Shown here piece after piece: positions 6,295-10,198 of a stretch of DNA of 10,198 bases (positions are counted from its first letter, which is position 1; each line of letters opens with the position of its first letter). This stretch comes from Micrococcales bacterium (GTDB taxonomy: Bacteria; Actinomycetota; Actinomycetes; Actinomycetales; Microbacteriaceae): contig CANESN010000021.1 in the NCBI GenBank assembly GCA_947441105.1, positions 1 through 10,198 of the forward strand. The letters are read 5' to 3'. The position numbers and the translations under genes were made by a program. The notes under the pieces were generated by a model that saw nothing but the letters and a program-made list of their open reading frames with translations, was not told where the DNA came from and made no database searches.

Positions 6295-6672
6295 TTACGA
6301 GAATGAAACTGGAGTTCCACTCCAGATTTGTTGCATGCGAACCAGCATTACTGTCACAGTCAAGATTCCAGCCCCCATAACCACAGTAGACCAGCGATTG
6401 CGGTCAATAAGTGCCCAAAGCGCTGCTGCTAATGGCACCATTAGCGCCACAATCAAATAGCCGAAGAACTCCCAGGTGTCGAGATTGGCCCGCTCCCCCA
6501 AAATCACCAGAGTGATCGATGCAATTAGCTGCATCAGTAATCCGAATTCGCTACCGGCAACCAGTGCCAACGAGAAGCCAGATGGCTTGCGACCGATCAG
6601 TCCCATTACAACCAGCAATAACCCAGCTACAACACCAAACCAGAGTTGGGCCTGGTACCACCACTCAACCAT
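6295..6672 (-). CDS. Small four-helix integral membrane protein downstream of truB, function unknown
   Basis: A 125-residue protein with four hydrophobic segments at about 8-27, 34-59, 69-89 and 95-112; the conserved-looking stretch ALIDRNRWSTVV (87-98) sits between helices 3 and 4. It should lie in the cytoplasmic membrane. I see no enzymatic motif. From memory it resembles a short actinobacterial membrane protein that follows truB, but no role is known to me. The start chosen is the ATG at 6672, because GGAGG (6683-6679) lies six bases upstream; an in-frame start at 6711 lies deeper inside truB and lacks that support. The gene overlaps the truB end by 8 bases (ATGGTTGA). The same kind of 8-base overlap joins the other small membrane protein to ribF. 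The stop codon is 12 bases before the pstC PHO box. Confidence 0.82.
   Translation of the reverse strand: MVEWWYQAQLWFGVVAGLLLVVMGLIGRKPSGFSLALVAGSEFGLLMQLIASITLVILGERANLDTWEFFGYLIVALMVPLAAALWALIDRNRWSTVVMGAGILTVTVMLVRMQQIWSGTPVSFS
6301..6325 (-). terminator. Weak terminator-like hairpin in the 3' end of the membrane-protein gene
   Basis: In the minus-strand transcript CTGGAGT (6325-6319) pairs with ACTCCAG (6315-6309) around a GGA loop, and UUUCAUUC follows. This lies in the last ten codons of the gene, just before the pstC PHO box. It could partly end transcription of the infB-truB operon and insulate the pst genes. Seven pairs and an interrupted U stretch make it weak; it may be chance within coding sequence. 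Confidence 0.35.
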
Positions 6673-7531
6673 TGAAGACCTCCGGGAATACGACAACTGA
6701 TTTGAGCTCATTCCCGACCGGCTCTAGCACGGCTAGCAGCTCTGAGTTCCAGGTGGCAGCGACGATCCCATTTGCTTCTGAGTTAATGCGCTTGCCGTGA
6801 ACAATATCCTGAGCTTGAGCCTCAGTTAGCTCGATGGCTGGAAACAGCTTTAGCACTGCTTCACTAAGTGGAATCACAACTGGTGGCTTATCGATTTCGG
6901 TGGCGTGAGCCAAATCGAAGTTGCCGATCTTGGTCCTTCGCAACACCGTCAGATGACCGCCAACACCTAAGGCTGCACCAATGTCACGAGCGAGTGCTCG
7001 GATGTAGGTGCCGGAAGAACAGTCAACCACGACATCGAAATCTAGAAAGTCTTGTACTTGTCTGAGGTCAGATGTCCTTTGAAAAGTGGAAACCCTAACC
7101 TGGCGGCCCTTTAGCTCAACCTCTTGGCCTTCACGCACCAGGTCATAAGCACGTTTGCCTTCGACCTTGATTGCACTGACCGATGATGGAACCTGTGTTA
7201 TTTCACCGGTCAGTTTTGCAATCTCAGCATCGATCTGCTCTTTGGTGACCGCTAGTGCGGAAGCTGAGGAAAGGATCTCGCCTTCCGCATCGTCCGTGTG
7301 GGTTGAAGCGCCCAGGCGAATGGTTGCGATGTACTGCTTATCGCTACCGGAAATGAACTGCAGCAACTTTGTGCCGCCATCAACGCCTAGAACCAAAAGG
7401 CCGGTGGCCATTGGGTCCAAAGTGCCGGCGTGACCGATTTTTCTGGTGCCCAAAATGCCGCGCAGCTTTGCAACCACGTCGTGGCTGGTCCAACCCTGCT
7501 GCTTATCGATCAGCACCAGTGCGGAAGGCAT
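6665..7531 (-). CDS. truB: tRNA pseudouridine(55) synthase TruB
   Basis: Isomerises U55 to pseudouridine in the T-loop of tRNAs in the cytoplasm. It has 288 residues. The N-terminus LIDKQQGWTSHDVV (7-20) and the catalytic motif GHAGTLDPMATG (33-44), with nucleophile Asp39, define the family. YIRALARDIG lies in the second half of the catalytic domain. The C-terminal part, from about 225, is the short RNA-binding extension of the actinobacterial form (LFPAIELTEAQAQDIVHGKRI region). The ATG shares one base with the rbfA stop (TAATG) and has GGAAGAG just upstream. The end overlaps the following membrane-protein gene by 8 bases. Nothing is truncated. Confidence 0.96.
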   Translation of the reverse strand: MPSALVLIDKQQGWTSHDVVAKLRGILGTRKIGHAGTLDPMATGLLVLGVDGGTKLLQFISGSDKQYIATIRLGASTHTDDAEGEILSSASALAVTKEQIDAEIAKLTGEITQVPSSVSAIKVEGKRAYDLVREGQEVELKGRQVRVSTFQRTSDLRQVQDFLDFDVVVDCSSGTYIRALARDIGAALGVGGHLTVLRRTKIGNFDLAHATEIDKPPVVIPLSEAVLKLFPAIELTEAQAQDIVHGKRINSEANGIVAATWNSELLAVLEPVGNELKSVVVFPEVFNG

Positions 7532-7962
7532 TACTCTTCCGAGGTCTTTGGCTTGACGTACGGATCGGCATCGCCGGCAGGCGCAGCGTTCTTGGCAATC
7601 TTTTCCAGTTCGGCATCGCGACGCTTTGCCTCGGCCAAAAGATCAGCCATGGCACCGGCAGCAACCGGCACCTCGTCGTTGATGAACTCGATCGATGGCG
7701 TGATGCGAATGCCAAGGTGGCGACCGATCTCGCTGCGAAGCTTGCCTTTGTGGCTCTCCAGAATATCTTTTGAAACCTCAAGGTCCTCGGCGCTACCGAA
7801 GACGGTGAAGTAAAGCTTTGCCTGCGAGAGGTCCGGGCTGACACGAACATCGGTAATGGTCACAAAACCTAGGTCCGGGTCTTTTACAACCTTTTCCATA
7901 GCCTCTGCGGCCAATACCTTGATTCGCTCCCCTAGCCTGCGAGCGCGTGCGTGATCAACCAC
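7531..7962 (-). CDS. rbfA: 30S ribosome-binding factor RbfA
   Basis: A small KH-type RNA-binding protein that assists late 30S assembly and 16S rRNA maturation. It has 143 residues. The core runs from about 6 to 112: DPDLGFVTITDVRVSPDLS near 28-46, then LRSEIGRHLGIRITPSIEF near 76-94. The acidic, Pro/Lys-rich tail with GDADPYVKP is typical of actinobacterial RbfA. The start is GTG at 7962, overlapping the infB stop by one base (TAGTG), with AGGG four bases upstream, so translation probably depends on ribosomes finishing infB. The infB-rbfA-truB order is widely conserved. Confidence 0.96.
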   Translation of the reverse strand: MVDHARARRLGERIKVLAAEAMEKVVKDPDLGFVTITDVRVSPDLSQAKLYFTVFGSAEDLEVSKDILESHKGKLRSEIGRHLGIRITPSIEFINDEVPVAAGAMADLLAEAKRRDAELEKIAKNAAPAGDADPYVKPKTSEE

Positions 7963-10198
7963 TAGACCCTCGGCTTCTCGACCATCTCGTAGGTTTCAAT
8001 TACGTCATCGACCAAGATGTCGTTGAAGTCACCAAGACCGATACCACACTCGTAGTCGGTCTTCACTTCGGTCGCGTCATCCTTGAATCGCTTCAAGGAG
8101 TCAACCTTCAGACCTTCCTTGATCATCACGCCATCACGCAACACGCGAGCCAATGCGTTACGTCGGATTAGACCCGAGCGAACGTATGAACCTGCGATGG
8201 TGCCGAACTTGGAGGAGCGGAAGATCTCGCGCACTTCTGCGGTACCCATCTGCTGCTCTTCGTACTCTGGCTTGAGCATGCCCTTGAGCGAGCTCTCGAT
8301 GTCATCAAGCGCGTTGTAGATGACCGAGTAGAAACGCACGTCGACGCCTTCGCGGTCGGCACGCTCTCTGGCCTTGTTGTCTGGGCGAACATTGAAACCA
8401 ATGATGACTGCAGAGTCAACAGTTGCCAGGTTGACGTCAGACTCAGTAATCGCACCAACACCGCGGTGGATGATTCGAAGCTGAACTGAATCGTCGACCA
8501 CAATCTTGAGCAAGCTGTCTTCCAGGGCCTCAACGGCACCGGAAACGTCACCCTTGATGATGAGGTTAAGGGATTCAACCTTGCCCTCTTCAAGTGCCTT
8601 GGTGAAGTCCTCAAGCGATAGCTTCTTGCGAGTCTTGGCCAATAGCGCATTTCGGTCAGCGGCTTCACGCTTCTCGGCGATCTGGCGTGCCTGACGCTCG
8701 TCTTCTGCCACCACGAAGGTGTCACCAGCGCGCGGCACTGACTGAAGACCAAGAACCTGAACCGGACGGGAAGGGTATGCCTTCTCAACCGCGACACCAT
8801 TCTCATCGAACATCGCACGAACACGACCGTGTGAGCTACCGGCAACGATTGCGTCACCAACCTCAAGGGTTCCGGACTGAATCAGAACGGTTGCAACCGA
8901 ACCGCGACCGCGGTCTAGGTTGGCTTCAATCGCAACACCGCGAGCATCGCGATCAGGGTTAGCGCGAAGGTCTAGCGCAGCATCTGCGGTTAGCAGAACT
9001 GCATCCAGCAGACGGTCAATACCCTCGTTCTTTAGTGCCGAGACGTCAACGAACATTACGTCGCCACCGTATTCTTCGGCAACCAAACCAAACTCGGTCA
9101 GCTGCTGACGAATCTTGGCAGGGTTTGCACCCTCCTTGTCGACCTTGTTCACTGCAACCACGATTGGGACCTGAGCGGCCTGAGCGTGGTTTAGCGCCTC
9201 AATAGTCTGAGGCATAACTCCGTCGTCAGCTGCGACCACCAAGATTGCAATATCGGTCACCTGAGTACCACGAGCACGCATGGCGGTGAACGCCTCGTGA
9301 CCCGGGGTGTCAATAAAGGTGATGGCGCGTTCGATGCCTTCGTGAGTGGTGTGAACCTGGTAAGCACCGATGTGTTGAGTAATTCCACCGGCTTCGCCAG
9401 CAACCACGTTCGCACTTCTAATCGAGTCCAAAAGCTTGGTCTTACCGTGGTCAACGTGACCCATTACGGTGACGATTGGAGGCCTTGGCTGTAGGTCCTC
9501 GTCATCCTCATCCTCAATGCCGGTTGAGATGTCCAAGCCAAAGCCTTCGAATAGCTCGCGCTCTTCGTCCTCAGGGGAAACGACCTCGACCTTGTAGCCG
9601 AGCTCAACACCGAGAATTTGGAAGGTGTCCTCATCCAAGGATGCAGTGGCGGTAGCCATCTGACCCAGGTGGAACAGCACGGTAATCAACTGGCCGGCGT
9701 TAGCGCCAATCTTGTCTGCGAAGTCCTGAATCGAAGCTCCGCGGCGGATGCGAACAACGGTGTTACCGTCGCCGCGTGGCACCACTGCACCACCGAGGCT
9801 CGGTGCAGATCTCTGCTCAAATTCTTCTCTCTTAGTGCGCTTGGACTTACGGCCCTTGTTCTTCGAGCCACCCTTTCCAAATGCACCTGCGGTACCCGCA
9901 CCTCGACCTCCGCGACCTGCAGGACCTGGACGACCGCCCGGAGCACCTGCACCGGGTGCACCGAATCCCGGAGCACCGCCTGGACGTGGACTACCAAAAC
10001 CAGCACCGGCTGGACGAGGTGCGCCGCCTGGGCGAGGAGCACCACCCGGACGAGGAGCACCACCCTGACCTGGGCGAGCACCGGCTGCACCGGCTGCACC
10101 GGCTGGACGTGGAGCTCCACCAGCTGGGCGAGGGCCGCGGCCCATGCCCTGGTTCGAGCTAAATGGGTTGTTACCCGGGCGAGCCATTGGGCGTGGGA
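7962..10198 (-). CDS. infB: Translation initiation factor IF-2 (5' end off the window)
   Basis: The GTPase that places initiator fMet-tRNA on the 30S subunit and promotes 50S joining. The frame is open through the right edge: the codons before the first Met at 10187 read Pro-Arg-Pro, and the following RPGNNPF is an internal segment in actinobacterial IF2, so that Met is not the start. At least the N-terminal IF2N region (probably 150 or more residues) is missing. Counting from that Met: a Gly/Pro/Ala/Arg linker (1-105), a basic patch [11 protein letters not shown] (111-121), the second IF2N-like domain (about 143-205), and the GTPase domain with G1 GHVDHGKT (243-250), GGIT (267-270), G3 DTPGH (293-297), G4 NKVD (347-350) and G5 SAL (383-385). 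The beta-barrel and fMet-tRNA-binding domains follow to residue 741. The TAG stop overlaps the rbfA GTG. Confidence 0.97.
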   Translation of the reverse strand, partial: PRPMARPGNNPFSSNQGMGRGPRPAGGAPRPAGAAGAAGARPGQGGAPRPGGAPRPGGAPRPAGAGFGSPRPGGAPGFGAPGAGAPGGRPGPAGRGGRGAGTAGAFGKGGSKNKGRKSKRTKREEFEQRSAPSLGGAVVPRGDGNTVVRIRRGASIQDFADKIGANAGQLITVLFHLGQMATATASLDEDTFQILGVELGYKVEVVSPEDEERELFEGFGLDISTGIEDEDDEDLQPRPPIVTVMGHVDHGKTKLLDSIRSANVVAGEAGGITQHIGAYQVHTTHEGIERAITFIDTPGHEAFTAMRARGTQVTDIAILVVAADDGVMPQTIEALNHAQAAQVPIVVAVNKVDKEGANPAKIRQQLTEFGLVAEEYGGDVMFVDVSALKNEGIDRLLDAVLLTADAALDLRANPDRDARGVAIEANLDRGRGSVATVLIQSGTLEVGDAIVAGSSHGRVRAMFDENGVAVEKAYPSRPVQVLGLQSVPRAGDTFVVAEDERQARQIAEKREAADRNALLAKTRKKLSLEDFTKALEEGKVESLNLIIKGDVSGAVEALEDSLLKIVVDDSVQLRIIHRGVGAITESDVNLATVDSAVIIGFNVRPDNKARERADREGVDVRFYSVIYNALDDIESSLKGMLKPEYEEQQMGTAEVREIFRSSKFGTIAGSYVRSGLIRRNALARVLRDGVMIKEGLKVDSLKRFKDDATEVKTDYECGIGLGDFNDILVDDVIETYEMVEKPRV
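9873..10139 (-). repeat. Low-complexity repeats encoding the IF2 linker
   Basis: This stretch encodes about 89 residues made almost only of Gly, Ala, Pro, Arg and a few Phe. It includes imperfect tandem units [19 protein letters not shown] (10064-10008) and three exact 9-base copies of CACCGGCTG on the plus strand (10079-10105) encoding alternating Ala-Ala-Gly. It is a disordered linker between the N-terminal domain and the GTPase core of IF2. Repeat number is likely to vary between strains by slippage. Confidence 0.8.

Noticed and set aside
6672..6711. Longer N-terminus (start at 6711) for the membrane protein after truB
   Set aside because: The added 13 residues are polar and lack a ribosome site, while GGAGG stands six bases before the ATG at 6672.
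8168..8866. 232-codon minus-strand open frame inside infB
   Set aside because: It is a shifted frame of the IF2 C-terminal half, Ser/Arg-rich and without domains; codon bias of the real gene keeps it open.
10079..10105. Three exact 9-base repeats, considered as a CRISPR or regulatory repeat
   Set aside because: They are contiguous, in frame and encode the Ala/Gly linker; there are no spacers.
9686..10120. Second minus-strand frame rich in Val/Gln/Leu repeats
   Set aside because: It is the off-frame reading of the IF2 Gly/Pro/Ala/Arg linker; the periodicity comes from the real gene.
9748..10162. Plus-strand Pro/Gly- and His/Leu-rich frames over the infB linker
   Set aside because: They are complementary readings of the same low-complexity DNA, with no ribosome site.

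Overview
The window is a stretch of minus-strand genes from what looks like a small-genome actinobacterium of the Microbacteriaceae type, for example a freshwater or marine Rhodoluna/Aquiluna-like lineage. The grounds are moderate GC, very tight packing with 1-, 4- and 8-base gene overlaps, GTG starts, an IF2 with a long Gly/Pro/Ala/Arg linker, and the block infB-rbfA-truB-small membrane protein ... small membrane protein-ribF. The genus is inferred. All eleven genes are on the minus strand, so the order of expression runs from high to low coordinates.

Right part (10198 to 6295): the translation and RNA-maturation block. It holds infB (IF2, 5' end outside the window), rbfA, truB and a four-helix membrane protein of unknown function. 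The genes are joined by stop/start overlaps (TAGTG, TAATG, ATGGTTGA), so this is one operon with translational coupling.

Middle (6294 to 2206): a complete high-affinity phosphate uptake module in the order pstC-pstA-pstB-pstS. Two pairs of abutting 11-base direct repeats (GTTAACC/GTTCACC type, as in actinobacterial PHO boxes) lie before pstC and before pstS. The phosphate-starvation response regulator probably controls the permease/ATPase genes and the binding-protein gene separately. PstS has an ordinary signal peptide without a lipobox. It is followed by a long hairpin and then by a lipoprotein distantly related to PstS that has lost the Arg-x-Asp-x-Ser-Gly-Thr-Thr phosphate pocket.

Left part (1132 to 1): a second four-helix membrane protein, probably with a leaderless start, overlaps ribF (riboflavin kinase/FAD synthetase) by 8 bases. 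The ribF 3' end runs off the left edge.

From memory of related genomes, the two small membrane proteins are usually neighbours between truB and ribF. If so, the pst module looks like a phosphate-regulated cassette inserted between them. No mobile element, CRISPR array, tRNA or rRNA was seen. The least explained items are the divergent lipoprotein, the strand-asymmetric hairpin before it, and the two small membrane proteins. No intergenic stretch exceeds about 100 bases.
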